This document shows positions 44,154 through 52,914 of a stretch of DNA of 64,000 nt, one piece after another. A program made the translations under genes and the position numbers. Below the pieces are notes generated by a model, which made no database searches, was not told the origin of the DNA, and worked only from the letters and a program-made list of their open reading frames with translations. How positions within the stretch are numbered: the stretch's first letter is position 1; every line of letters begins with the position of its first letter. This DNA is from ATX-6F1 sp943369485 (GTDB taxonomy: Bacteria; Cyanobacteriota; Cyanobacteriia; PCC-6307; Cyanobiaceae). The stretch spans positions 95,944 to 159,943 of the forward strand of contig CALRNH020000009.1 of NCBI GenBank assembly GCA_943369485.1. The letters are read 5' to 3'.

Positions 44154-45107
44154 TCAGGATTGGTGGCCTGGGCAAGGATCCCCTTCCTCCAAAAGTGTTT
44201 CGAGGATCATGTTGATCCGCTCGGGATCTTCGTCATGGGGGCAGTGGCCCAGGCCGGCGATCACCGCGATGTCCTTGACCGACGAGAAGGCCAGCCAGCG
44301 GCGGGCCTCCGCCACAGGCTCCCAGGGGTCGTCCTCCCCCCAGATCAGTCGCACCGGTGTGCTGAGGTCGGCCAGGAGATCGGGGGCAAGTCGGTCATCG
44401 AACAGATTGATGAAGCCGCGGAAGGCTTCCGGTGCCTGGGGGTCGCGGGCCGGTTGCAGCAGCAGATCCACCAGCTGATCGTCGATGTTGTGTCCGCTCG
44501 GGTAGGCCACCGCCAGCACCTTGCGGATCATCCCAGGGGAGGCCAGGGTCCGGAACAGGGGACCGGTGATCCAGCGCTGGCGCACTACCGTTTTGAGCAG
44601 GGGGCGAACCCAGCGCGCCAGCAGCGGCTGGCTGGCCAGGCGTTTGTCATCGAGGGCCCGCTGGGCGCAGTCGATCAGCACCACCTGCTTGGCTGGCCGG
44701 CCCAGCTGCTCCAGTTTTCTGGCACAGGTGAGTGCCACGACCCCGCCAATGGAATTGCCCACCAACTGCACCGAGGGGAGTTCCTCATGATCCAGGAAAG
44801 CCAGCACCTGGTCGGACCAGAGGTCCATGCAGTAGCGCACGGATCCTGGGGATGACTCCTCGCCGATCAGGGTGGCTCTGGGTTTGCTGCTGGCACCGAA
44901 ACCCAGCAGATCGAGGGCATAGGTGGGCCTCCGGCGAGCCAGGACGGGCAGGTTTTGGCGCCAGTGTTCCTTGCAGGCGCCAAAGCCGTGGAGAAGCACG
45001 ACGGCGCTGCGCCCTCGGTGCTCTTCGCCACCCACGATCCAGCCGATCCGCTGGTTGCCCCAGCTCCAGGTGCGCAGGCGGTCGGTGGGGTAGGGGCTGG
45101 GAGCCAT
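44154..45107 (-). CDS. alpha/beta-fold hydrolase
   Basis: A 317-residue alpha/beta hydrolase. The oxyanion HG is in VVLLHGFGACKEHWR, the nucleophile elbow is LVGNSIGGVVAL (Ser in GNSIGG), the acid is likely in IWGEDDPWEP and the His in AGLGHCPHDEDP. LDLLGFGASSKP resembles chlorophyll-related hydrolases and other cyanobacterial members with unassigned substrates. It has no signal peptide. Location next to crtB is by convergence only. Confidence 0.88.
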   Translation of the reverse strand: MAPSPYPTDRLRTWSWGNQRIGWIVGGEEHRGRSAVVLLHGFGACKEHWRQNLPVLARRRPTYALDLLGFGASSKPRATLIGEESSPGSVRYCMDLWSDQVLAFLDHEELPSVQLVGNSIGGVVALTCARKLEQLGRPAKQVVLIDCAQRALDDKRLASQPLLARWVRPLLKTVVRQRWITGPLFRTLASPGMIRKVLAVAYPSGHNIDDQLVDLLLQPARDPQAPEAFRGFINLFDDRLAPDLLADLSTPVRLIWGEDDPWEPVAEARRWLAFSSVKDIAVIAGLGHCPHDEDPERINMILETLLEEGDPCPGHQS

Positions 45108-45363
45108 CAGGGGGTCTGGGCAACGGAATCATGGGTCCGGGCATTCGTCCAGGGATGGACGAGACAAGTCTCGACACCCCTTGCCTGATCGACGTCCTTG
45201 AGCCCCGCCGCAGGACTTGGGTCACCAGCAGCTCGTCGATGCCCCGTTGCGAGCAATGGACGCCCGAGGTTCCCCCATCCTGGCCCTAGGGCCACTCCAG
45301 CTGAGCGTTGGGTTCGTCCGCCAGCTTCAGCTCGGGTTTCGACCCCGGCGCCCAGGCAATCGG

Positions 45364-45462
45364 TCAAAGCAACAGCACGTTGCTTAGCGTCGTCAGCGAC
45401 GCCACCTGGTTACGGATCGACTGGTGCTTCAGCCGCAGCCACGCCAGGGGCCTGTCGGCAAG
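45364..45462 (-). pseudogene. remnant of a DevC-type ABC permease N-terminus
   Basis: Minus-strand reading gives LADRPLAWLRLKHQSIRNQV followed by ASLTTLSNVLLL and a stop. The PLAWLxLxxxxxR pattern is the characteristic start of DevC, the permease of DevBCA-type glycolipid/outer-membrane exporters, but only about 30 residues remain of nearly 390. The start codon lies in a different frame (MKGPLGPFHIEA upstream), indicating a frameshift. The sequence from here to the hydrolase at 45107 contains nothing further that I recognise, so the rest of devC and all of devA are gone. Confidence 0.55.
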
Positions 45463-45523
45463 CTTCGATGTGGAACGGGCCCAGCGGCCCCTTCATGGGA
45501 GGTCCCTGCCGGGTTGGTGGTCG

Positions 45524-46408
45524 CTAGCTTGCTGTCGAATCGTGCGGTCCCTTCAGGACGGCGAGCCGCTCGAGGGTGGCCCGGTCGGCAGGATCTTGGT
45601 CGAGTTGCTCCTGACCCACCAGGTTGCCGCGGTGGGCCTCAGGTTCGCCCTTGATTCCGGCTCTCCTGACGTTGATTCCGGACCTGTTCCCCTGGCCGAA
45701 GCTCGTAGCCGTCGCCATGGAACACCTCGGTCAGACCTACATGGTGCCGACGGTTCGACCCATCACCGCCAGCCCCCAGTCGGTTTGCTTCATACCAGGC
45801 CAGCTGTAGATCCGGATCAGGGTCCCATCGAGGGGGGAGCGCACATCGGCGTCGCTGAGCTGCTGGCGGACCCGCTGAACGGTCGCCTCCCCCGCCAGGA
45901 TCATCGCCCGCTTGCCCTCCACGCCGGCCTCGCTCTTGCCGAATTCCACCCTTGAGATGGCTCCGTCGCGGAACAGCTCCTTGTACCTAGACGTTCGGAT
46001 GACCAGATTGGGCAATTGCGATCGGTCGGAGCGCAACTTGGCCTCTGCCTGATGAAGGGAAGCCTGCAGCTGGTTCCAGCGGTTCATCCGGGCCAGTAGT
46101 TGACCCTTGCGGATCGGGCTCCCTTCCGTCACGAACCAGCGTTCCACCACCCCGTTGTCGCCGCCGTTGCCCGATCCCACGGTCAGTTTCACCAGGCCAC
46201 CAGTGGAGGTGTGCCGGCCGAGGGCCGTGAGTTGGTATGGGTGGAGGGACATCTGCTTGGGTTGAGGCTTCGGCGGCAGCAGCGTCCACAACAGGAGGCC
46301 GGCCACGGACACCAGCCCCAGCACCGTGACGACGGGCAGGGCGATGGGGACGTCCCATGGGCCCCCAACCGGGTTCGGTTGAGCCTTAAGGGGCTCGGAA
46401 GGGGTCAT
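45524..46408 (-). pseudogene. frameshifted and truncated HlyD/DevB-type membrane fusion protein
   Basis: From an ATG at 46408 a 223-residue frame shows a membrane anchor (about residues 20-42), the HlyD beta-barrel/lipoyl segment (VVERWFVTEGSPIRKGQLLARMN), a short coiled coil and DADVRSPLDGTLIRIYSWPG followed by LAVMGRT, a very DevB-like stretch. Then it hits a stop at 45737. Plausible continuation is found in two other frames: EVFHGDGYELRPGEQV (about 45680-45735) and GIKGEPEAHRGNLVGQ plus LDQDPADR (about 45580-45660). At least two frameshifts are needed, so the gene is decayed. It lies directly upstream of the DevC remnant, the usual devB-devC order. Confidence 0.65.
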
Positions 46409-46715
46409 GGTTCGGGTCGGGGATGGGCGACTTTACGGCCGTCGAAGGGGTAACCCGGTCTGGGGGGGCGATTCAGGCATCAACAGCTGGCAAGCGTCGT
46501 CTTCATCTCGATGCTGGCCAGAAGGCCTGAGCCGTCAACGGCCCCAGCGAGGCTGTTTCCCTGCTGAACTCGGGGGTGAACGATCTGGTCACGGCGTCGT
46601 TCTTCCCATCAAGCATCTGGATGGATTGAATCGATCGAGACGCTGAACAGGTCTTCGCGCAGATGGTGGTGTCGGCCAACAGCCAAGATCCTTCAGCCTT
46701 GGGCAACTGACCCAA
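46409..46715 (+). other. about 300 bases without a recognisable gene
   Basis: Between the devB remnant and the terminator of the RNA-binding protein gene. Short open frames exist on both strands but no start-RBS-domain combination is convincing. A plus-strand stretch ending VNDLVTASFFPSSIWMD at 46629 has protein-like composition and may be another decayed fragment, but I cannot assign it. Confidence 0.3.
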
Positions 46716-46746
46716 CAAAAAGCCCCGCCACCTTTGGGTGCCGGGG
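46716..46746 (-). terminator. Rho-independent terminator of the RNA-binding protein gene
   Basis: On the minus strand CCCCGGCACC, a CAAA loop and GGTGGCGGGG form a ten-pair stem with one mismatch, followed by GCTTTTTG. It starts about 25 bases after the RNA-binding protein stop. Confidence 0.7.
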
Positions 46747-46771
46747 CAACAGGGGCGGCGGCGAACCGCGA

Positions 46772-47194
46772 TCAGACCGCCGCCTTCTGATTGGCCAGCA
46801 GGTTCTTGAGTTTCGCCAGCTCTCCGGCCCAGCGGGGGTCGGGGGCGCCTTCCTCGATGCTGTCGCTGTGCACCACCTTGTTGACCGCCTTGCGGGCCAC
46901 GGTCGAAGGGGCGCCGCCGGGGCGACGGTCTGCGCCGGGGCGCACATCCTTGCGTTCGGAGCGCTCGATGCGCAGGGGGTTGCCGCCGAAGTCGCGCCCG
47001 TTCAGTTGTTCGATCACCGCGTCGGCGGTCGCCTCGTCATCGACGTTGGCGAAGCCGAAGCCACGGCTGGCCCCGGTTTCCCGATCCTGCACGGCCTTGA
47101 AGCGGACCCCTTCGCCCACGGCGGTGAACAGAGCGTCGAGCTCCTTGGAATCAAAGCTCTGCGGCAGGTTGCCGACGTACAGACGAACGCTCAT
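46772..47194 (-). CDS. RRM-type RNA-binding protein
   Basis: A 140-residue cyanobacterial Rbp-like protein. The RRM spans residues 3-80 with RNP2 (VRLYVGNLP) and RNP1 (SRGFGFANV), then DAVIEQLNGRDFGGNPLRIERSE. Instead of the Gly-rich tail seen in many Rbp proteins, it has a 55-residue charged C-terminal extension (ARKAVNKVVHSDSIEEG... LAKLKNLLANQK). Such proteins bind mRNA, some being cold-induced or targeting thylakoid mRNAs. The mRNA leader is pyrimidine-rich just before the ATG. Confidence 0.88.
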   Translation of the reverse strand: MSVRLYVGNLPQSFDSKELDALFTAVGEGVRFKAVQDRETGASRGFGFANVDDEATADAVIEQLNGRDFGGNPLRIERSERKDVRPGADRRPGGAPSTVARKAVNKVVHSDSIEEGAPDPRWAGELAKLKNLLANQKAAV

Positions 47195-47351
47195 GGAGAG
47201 GATGGGAGGAAAGAAGGTAGGGGGTGGCCAAAGGAGGGAGGGTCACAGGGCAGGCACATCCGCCGCTGCGACTGGGCAGGACCCGAAGGATGGGGTCCAG
47301 CTGAATCCTTCAGCCTGGATCAGGCGGCTTGATTCACCTTTGCCTGTGCAG

Positions 47352-48644
47352 TTAATCACGGCGGGGGCCTTCCGTTGCAGGATCTGTCTGTCTCTCCAGC
47401 CACCGTTTCGCGGCCCCCAGGGCCTCGGCTCGGTTGTCAAGGCGACCAAAGGCCCGCTCCAGAGTGAGGTGGTCGATCAGCTCCCCCAGGCGGGGGGAGG
47501 CGGTCAGGCCCAGGTCGCGCTGCAGGTCCCGGCCGTCCAGGGGCGGCCGGGGGTGGAACAGGGTGTCGTTCGGATCGCGCCAGCGGTCCATCCAGCCCTG
47601 AGCCAGCTCCGGGGGTAACTGCAGGGCCAGGGCAGGCAGATCCACCTCAAGCTGGCGGTGCAGGGCCAGCCGCTCCGCTTCGCCCATGCTCCCCAAAGCC
47701 GCTTCCGCCTGATCGGCCGAGGCCCCCAGCCGTTGCCACCAGCGGCGCAGTTGCCCGCAGCGACCCTGCAGCTTTCGGCTGCTGCGCAAGCGTTCCAGGG
47801 CGGCGCGATCGAACAGGGCGGCCAGGCGGGCCACGGGCAAGGCGGCATCCGATTCCTGCGGGTTGAGTCCACAGGTGCGCGCCCGCTCTGGGCTGAGCGC
47901 GTCGGGATCAGCCCCCTGCTCACTTCCCGGACCACTGCTGGCCCAGGGCTCCAGCAGGCCGCTGGAGCGCGCCAGGGAGAGCCCCCTGTGCCCCTGGGGA
48001 CTGGCGGCCAGTTTCTCCAGCTCGGCCAGCACCCGCTCCGGCGCCACCTCCTCGAGCCGAGCGTGGTGCAGGCGGATCCAGTTCAAGGTGCGTTCCTCCA
48101 GCTCGAAGTCGAGCTGGCTTGCCAGGCGCAGCCCCCGCAGCAGCCGCAGCGGATCGTCGAGCAGGTTCCGCTCGGCAACGGCCACCACCTGGCGCCGCCT
48201 CAGATCCCCCAGGCCGCCGGTGGGGTCCACCAGCCAGGGTTCGATCGCCAGTGGGAGGGCCAGGGCATTGATCCTGAAGTCCCGGCGGTCAAGATCCTCC
48301 TCCAGGCTCGCCCCCACCTGGCGGGCCAGATCCACGGTCCAGCCGCGGATCACCAACCTGGCGATCGAGCGCTCCCGATCGAGCACCACCGCCTGGCCGC
48401 CGAAGCGCTCCGCCAGGCTGCGGCACAGGGCGATCGCCTCAACGCGCACCACCAGATCAAGGTCAGGCCGCGCCCCCAGACGCCCCAGCAGGCCATCGCG
48501 CACGGCGCCCCCCACCAGGGCCGTTCCCTCCGGCAGGGCTGACCAGGGCAGCGGCCAGCGCTCCGGCGCCAGCGCCTGCCACAGCGCGGCTGCCGCCTCA
48601 GACCCCAGAATGGGTTCCTCCGGAGGGCGCGGCGGCATGTGCAT
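47352..48644 (-). CDS. CCA tRNA nucleotidyltransferase / poly(A) polymerase family
   Basis: A 430-residue class II nucleotidyltransferase. Motifs are LVGGAVRDGLLG, the metal site RPDLDLVV, EDLDRRDFRINALALPL, and the neck segment NLLDDPLRLLRGLRLASQLDF. It either builds the tRNA CCA end, or is one of a split CC-adding/A-adding pair; sequence alone does not decide. ATGs at 48644 or 48638 are possible starts and both overlap the start of the divergent ycf34. The C-terminal 200 residues are helical and weakly conserved. Confidence 0.87.
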   Translation of the reverse strand: MHMPPRPPEEPILGSEAAAALWQALAPERWPLPWSALPEGTALVGGAVRDGLLGRLGARPDLDLVVRVEAIALCRSLAERFGGQAVVLDRERSIARLVIRGWTVDLARQVGASLEEDLDRRDFRINALALPLAIEPWLVDPTGGLGDLRRRQVVAVAERNLLDDPLRLLRGLRLASQLDFELEERTLNWIRLHHARLEEVAPERVLAELEKLAASPQGHRGLSLARSSGLLEPWASSGPGSEQGADPDALSPERARTCGLNPQESDAALPVARLAALFDRAALERLRSSRKLQGRCGQLRRWWQRLGASADQAEAALGSMGEAERLALHRQLEVDLPALALQLPPELAQGWMDRWRDPNDTLFHPRPPLDGRDLQRDLGLTASPRLGELIDHLTLERAFGRLDNRAEALGAAKRWLERQTDPATEGPRRD

Positions 48645-48888
48645 CTGCGTGGATTGCCACTGGGTCGACCGCTGCCAGGCCTACCACGCGGTCGAGCGCC
48701 AGCATGGCGTCCCTCATCTCAGTCTTTCCCCCGATGTGGTGCCCACGGACCCCCGCATCCACATCCAGGTGATCGATCGTCCCGACGGTGGCGTCGGCGT
48801 CGAATGGGACGTGCGCGCTTGCTCCAGCTTTCTCGCCGAGCCCGGCCGCTGGCATGGGCTGCGCCCCGGTGCTTGCCTGCCTTCATGA
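48637..48888 (+). CDS. ycf34: Ycf34 protein
   Basis: An 83-residue Cys-rich protein opening MCICVDCHWVDRCQAYHAVE, with Cys 2, 4, 7 and 13, and ending GVEWDVRACSSFLAEPGRWH, GLRPG; this is the Ycf34 pattern. In Synechocystis, Ycf34 binds an Fe-S cluster and is needed for normal photosynthetic electron transport. Its start codon overlaps the start of the divergent cca-type gene, and its stop overlaps tsaB by four bases. Confidence 0.88.
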   Translation: MCICVDCHWVDRCQAYHAVERQHGVPHLSLSPDVVPTDPRIHIQVIDRPDGGVGVEWDVRACSSFLAEPGRWHGLRPGACLPS

Positions 48889-49544
48889 GCGGGAAGGCGA
48901 ATTTGTTGTTGGCTCTGCACAGCTCCAGCGACACCCTCGCGGTGGGGGTGCAGGAGTGGTCGGCGGTCGATCTTTCGGCCACGCTGCCCGCCCCAGTGGT
49001 GGCTGAATTCCCCCTCGGGCGAACCCTCTCCACCGAGCTGTTCGCCTGCGTGGAGCAGGTTCTGCCGGCCTCCCGATGGCGTCAGATCGGCCGGCTGGCG
49101 GTGGCGATTGGCCCCGGCGGCTTCACAGGCACCCGGCTGACGGTGGTGATGGCCCGCACCCTGGCCCAGCAGCTGGCCATCCCCCTCGATGGGGTGGGAA
49201 GTTTTCTTCTGATCGCCCGACGCCTGTGGGCCCAGGGGGTGCCAGGGGCGGCGGCGGAGCGCTTTGTGCTCGTGCAGACCCTCCCCCGCCATGGGCTGGT
49301 GGCCGGTTGCTACGGGGCGGCCCCTGTGACGTCGGGCGGGGTCGTTGAACTCCAGGCCCCGCGCTTTTTCGCCTTTGAGCAAGACCTCCCCGCGGGACCG
49401 CAGCTGGAGGCGCGGGTGGAGGCGGCGGCCGATGCGGAGCAGCTGCTGCAGATCGCCACCGAGGCGGCCCGGGCGCAGCGGCCGGCCCCCTGGCAGGCCG
49501 TCTTGCCTCTCTATCCCACAAGTCCAGTGGAGGAGAGCCGTTGA
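48885..49544 (+). CDS. tsaB: tRNA threonylcarbamoyladenosine biosynthesis protein TsaB
   Basis: A 219-residue ASKHA-fold protein that partners TsaD/TsaE in t6A formation. LLALHSSSDTLAVGVQ, GRTLSTELFACVEQVL and VAIGPGGFTGTRLTVVMARTLAQQL are family signatures. The ATG at 48885 overlaps the ycf34 stop, and its own TGA overlaps the TTG of the YdcF-like gene, so three genes are chained by overlaps. Confidence 0.9.
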   Translation: MSGKANLLLALHSSSDTLAVGVQEWSAVDLSATLPAPVVAEFPLGRTLSTELFACVEQVLPASRWRQIGRLAVAIGPGGFTGTRLTVVMARTLAQQLAIPLDGVGSFLLIARRLWAQGVPGAAAERFVLVQTLPRHGLVAGCYGAAPVTSGGVVELQAPRFFAFEQDLPAGPQLEARVEAAADAEQLLQIATEAARAQRPAPWQAVLPLYPTSPVEESR

Positions 49545-50239
49545 CAGCCTCCCCTACGCCCGGGCCGCAACGCTCCAAGCTCCCCAGGCGGCGCCGGGCA
49601 CCCCGAGCAGAGCCGGCGAGATCCACTCGGGCACGCCCCGCCCGTCGTCGTCGACGCGGCAGGCGCTGGCTGTTGGCACTGGGGGCCGGGGCCCTGCTCT
49701 GGATGTCACGGGGGATCTGGCTTCCACCGCCACCCCAACCCCAGATGATCCTGGTGCTGGGGGGTGATGTGGCCCGGGAGGAGGAAGCTGGCCGGCTGGC
49801 TCGCCGCTACGGCCTGCCGGTGGTGGTGAGCGGTGGCAGCAACCCCGAGTACGCCCAGTGGTTGTTCGCCAACGAGGGTTTACGGCGCAGCCAGTTCCAG
49901 CTGGATTACCGCGCCCGTGACACCCTGACCAACTTCACCTCCCTGGTGGATGAGCTGAAACATTCCCGGGTACGGCATCTGCTGCTGGTCACCAGCAGCG
50001 ACCACATGCCCCGGGCGCTGCTGATCGGCCGGATCGTGGCCGGCAGCCGCGGCATTCAGATCACGCCCGTTGCCGTGCCCTGCGCCAACCTCTGCCATCC
50101 GGAAGGGCGGCGCAAGGTGTGGGGGGATGGTTTCAGGGCCCTGGTGTGGGTGCTGACGGGTCGGGATTTGCGCTCGTGGGGGGCAGGGCCGCTCGGGGCT
50201 CGGCTCCAGCGAGCAGGCCCTGGTCCAGCAGGTCATTGA
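49541..50239 (+). CDS. YdcF/SanA-type DUF218 protein
   Basis: A 232-residue protein with a very basic N-terminus (Arg-rich residues 11-42), one membrane helix (about 43-60) and a DUF218 domain: MILVLGGDVAREEEAGRLAR, VVVSGGSNPEYAQWLF, ARDTLTNFTSLVDEL and HLLLVTSSDHMPRAL. Family members act at the envelope in peptidoglycan or polysaccharide processes; the precise role is unknown. It starts at a TTG overlapping the tsaB stop. The last 35 residues overlap the convergent plsC gene by 107 bases. Confidence 0.8.
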   Translation: MTASPTPGPQRSKLPRRRRAPRAEPARSTRARPARRRRRGRRWLLALGAGALLWMSRGIWLPPPPQPQMILVLGGDVAREEEAGRLARRYGLPVVVSGGSNPEYAQWLFANEGLRRSQFQLDYRARDTLTNFTSLVDELKHSRVRHLLLVTSSDHMPRALLIGRIVAGSRGIQITPVAVPCANLCHPEGRRKVWGDGFRALVWVLTGRDLRSWGAGPLGARLQRAGPGPAGH

Positions 50240-50894
50240 TCTGGGCCTGGACGGCGGCGGTGGTCAGATCGAGATCAGCCCGGCGCCTTGAGGTCGGTGG
50301 CGGGATCGGTGTTCCGATGCGGATCTGGATCGGCACCAGCCGGGGCCAGCTCTGGCCCGTGCCCAGGGCCCTGTGGCTGTTCAAGATGGCCACCGGCAGC
50401 AGGGGCACCCCGGCCCGGGCCGCCAGCAGCGCCGCCCCCGGCAGTGGCGCGTTCACCCGTCCGTCCGCCTGGCGGCTCCCATCAATGAACACACCCGTCG
50501 CCCAGCCCTCCTCAAGGCGGTCGGTGGCGATGCGGATCGCCTCGCGATCGCTTGCTCCGCGGCTGACTGGGTAGGCGCCGCAGGCGCGGATGATGCGGCC
50601 CAGCAGCGGCACCTGGAACAATTCGGCCTTGGCCATGAACGCCACCGGCCGCCCCAGGGCATGGCCGAGCAGGGGCGGGTCCAGATGGGAACCGTGGTTG
50701 GCCACCACCACCAGAGCCCCCTCCTGGGGCACGTGGGCCTTGCCTAGAATCCGCCCCCGAAACAGCAGCCGGAACACCGGAAACACCAGCAGGTAGCTGA
50801 TCAGCTGATAGGTGAAGCTGGGCCGAGGCGTCAACAGCGACGGTGGCTCACTCACCCTTCGGCGGCGACCCAGACGGCGGATGCTCTCCTTCAC
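50133..50894 (-). CDS. plsC: 1-acyl-sn-glycerol-3-phosphate acyltransferase
   Basis: A 253-residue acyltransferase that makes phosphatidic acid from lysophosphatidic acid. The catalytic HX4D is in VANHGSHLDPP. The second motif reads FIDGSRQADGRVN instead of the common FPEGTRS, keeping an acidic residue and Arg. PLLGRIIRACGAYPVSRG and VPLLPVAI fit the family. It overlaps fabD by four bases (ATGA), and its Pro/Ala-rich tail overlaps the convergent YdcF-like gene. Confidence 0.88.
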   Translation of the reverse strand: MKESIRRLGRRRRVSEPPSLLTPRPSFTYQLISYLLVFPVFRLLFRGRILGKAHVPQEGALVVVANHGSHLDPPLLGHALGRPVAFMAKAELFQVPLLGRIIRACGAYPVSRGASDREAIRIATDRLEEGWATGVFIDGSRQADGRVNAPLPGAALLAARAGVPLLPVAILNSHRALGTGQSWPRLVPIQIRIGTPIPPPTSRRRADLDLTTAAVQAQINDLLDQGLLAGAEPRAALPPTSANPDPSAPTPGP

Positions 50895-51790
50895 AGCCCA
50901 AGATCGCCGCTGCCGGCGATCTGGGCCACGGTGACCCCCTCAAGGCTGCGCTTGATCAGTCCACTGAGCACGTTGCCCGGGCCGATCTCCACCACGGTGC
51001 TGATGCCCTCCGCGGCGAACCGATCCATGGTTTCGCGCCAGCGCACACCGCTCACCATCTGCCGGCGCAGTCGTTCCTTGAGCACGGCGCCGCCTGTGGC
51101 GGGGGTGGGGTCGGTGTTGCTGAGCACGGGGATGGTGGCGTCGGCAAAGGGGACCTGTTCCAGAAGGGCCCCGAAGGCGCTTGCGGCCTCGGCCATGAAG
51201 GGGGAGTGGAAGGCCCCGGATACGGCCAGGGGCACGGCCCGCTTGCTGAGCACCTGGCCGCTGACGGCTGCCACCGCCGCCGGCGTGCCAGAGATCACCA
51301 CCTGGGCGGCGCTGTTGTCGTTGGCGATCACCACCCCCTCGGTGGTGGCCACAAGCGCCTCCAACTCGGCGCGATCGAATCCGATCAGGGCGGTCATGGC
51401 GCCGCCACCTGCGGCGGCCATCAGCTCACTGCGGCGCTGCATCAGTGCCAGGCCGGTGGCGGCATCGAACACGCCGGCGGCATAGAGGGCCACCAGCTCA
51501 CCCAGGCTGTGGCCTGCAACAAGTTCGGCACGGCGCCCCTGGGCCTTGAGGGCATCCACCAGCAGGCTCTCGACCACGAACAGGGCCGGCTGGGTGTTGC
51601 GGGTGTCGTTGAGATCGCTGGGTTCGCCGGCATGCTCCAGCCCGTCACCTCTGGCGATGGCGAGCAGATCACGGCCCAGCAGCTCGGAGGCCTGGGCGAA
51701 GCGCTCACGGGCACCGGGGAGATCCAGCAGCGGAGCGGCCATGCCCAGCTTCTGTGACCCCTGACCGGGAAAGACCCAGGCGATGCCCAT
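50891..51790 (-). CDS. fabD: malonyl-CoA:ACP transacylase
   Basis: A 299-residue transacylase that loads malonate on acyl carrier protein. It begins AWVFPGQGSQKLGM, with the nucleophile in VAGHSLGELVALYAAG (Ser95), and the catalytic His in SGAFHSPFM. Length is standard. It lies between fabH (45 bases upstream) and plsC in a lipid-synthesis operon. Confidence 0.96.
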   Translation of the reverse strand: MGIAWVFPGQGSQKLGMAAPLLDLPGARERFAQASELLGRDLLAIARGDGLEHAGEPSDLNDTRNTQPALFVVESLLVDALKAQGRRAELVAGHSLGELVALYAAGVFDAATGLALMQRRSELMAAAGGGAMTALIGFDRAELEALVATTEGVVIANDNSAAQVVISGTPAAVAAVSGQVLSKRAVPLAVSGAFHSPFMAEAASAFGALLEQVPFADATIPVLSNTDPTPATGGAVLKERLRRQMVSGVRWRETMDRFAAEGISTVVEIGPGNVLSGLIKRSLEGVTVAQIAGSGDLGL

Positions 51791-51835
51791 GGACGCACAG
51801 GAAGCGATTCGGCTGGAGCGTAGGTGGCGGGCGCC

Positions 51836-52855
51836 TCAGCCCCGGGGCCCCTGCCAACGCAGCAAGGCCGCCCCCCAACTCAGGCCGGCGCCGAAGCCGC
51901 TGCTGGCCAGCAGGTGACCGGGCTGCACCCGGCCATCGGCCACAGCTTCCTGGAGCATCAGCGGGATCGTGGCCGCCGAGGTGTTGCCGTAGGCGGCCAG
52001 GTTGCTGAGCACGCGTTCGTGGGGGATCGCGAAGCGCTCGGCCACGGCGTCGAGGATGCGCTGGTTGGCCTGGTGCAGCAGCAACCAGTCGAGCTGTTCG
52101 GCGCTGGTGTCGGTTTCGTCCAGCAGCTCCTGGAGCATGGCGGGCACCTCCCGCACGGCGAATTTGTAGACCTCCTTGCCGTTCATGGCGATGGGATCGA
52201 ATCCGCCCACCTGGGAGGTGGCCCCTCCCACCAGGGGAAGGCGCTCGCTGCGCTGGGCCAGGGTGAGGCAATCGGCCTTGCGACCATCGGAGCGCATGCG
52301 GAACCCCAGCAGCCCGTCGGCTTCAGGGGCGCAGGCCTCCACGGCCACGGCGGCGGCCCCGTCGCCGAAGAGCACACAGGTGCGACGGTCGTCCCAGTCG
52401 ACCCAGCGGCTGAGTTGGTCGGCGCCGATCACCAGGGCCCGCCGAGCGCTGCCGGCGCGGATGTACTGGCTGACGGTCACCAGGGCAAACAGGAAGCCGC
52501 TGCAGGCTGCGGTGAGATCGAAGGCCACGGCTCGGTGGGCCCCCAGCAGCCCCTGGAGTCGCGGGGCGCTGCCGAACAGGTCATCTGGGCTGGAGGTGGC
52601 CAGCAGGATCAGATCGAGCTCATCGGCCTCCCAGCCGGCGTGGGCCAGGGCCCCGCGGGCGGCTTCCAACGAGAGGCTGGTGAGCGATTCGCCGGGGCCC
52701 GCCACCCGCCTGGCGCCAATGCCCGTGCGGCTGCGGATCCATTCGTCGTTCGTCTCGACCCGCTGGCTCAGGTCGACGTTGCTGAGGCTGTGGAGGGGCA
52801 GGCCGCGGCCGCAGCCCACCAGTGCCATCCCTGAGCCTTGTTGGCCGAGCGACAC
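51836..52855 (-). CDS. fabH: 3-oxoacyl-ACP synthase III
   Basis: A 339-residue condensing enzyme that starts fatty acid synthesis from acetyl-CoA and malonyl-ACP. The Cys-His-Asn triad is seen in DLTAACSGF (Cys118), LLHQANQRILD and YGNTSAATIP, and ETNDEWIRSRTGI is typical of FabH. The GTG at 52855 is the first start; an ATG at 52828 (MALVGCGRGLP) would also give a complete enzyme. Confidence 0.95.
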   Translation of the reverse strand: MSLGQQGSGMALVGCGRGLPLHSLSNVDLSQRVETNDEWIRSRTGIGARRVAGPGESLTSLSLEAARGALAHAGWEADELDLILLATSSPDDLFGSAPRLQGLLGAHRAVAFDLTAACSGFLFALVTVSQYIRAGSARRALVIGADQLSRWVDWDDRRTCVLFGDGAAAVAVEACAPEADGLLGFRMRSDGRKADCLTLAQRSERLPLVGGATSQVGGFDPIAMNGKEVYKFAVREVPAMLQELLDETDTSAEQLDWLLLHQANQRILDAVAERFAIPHERVLSNLAAYGNTSAATIPLMLQEAVADGRVQPGHLLASSGFGAGLSWGAALLRWQGPRG

Positions 52856-52914
52856 CTGATCCGACCCAGATCGCGTCAGTCAATCACAGGCGCCGGCCGC
52901 TCCGGCCGCCGAGC

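Noticed and set aside
45198..45955. Plus-strand ORFs across the decayed dev region
   Set aside because: Composition is that of shadow frames, and the minus strand shows recognisable DevB/DevC fragments.
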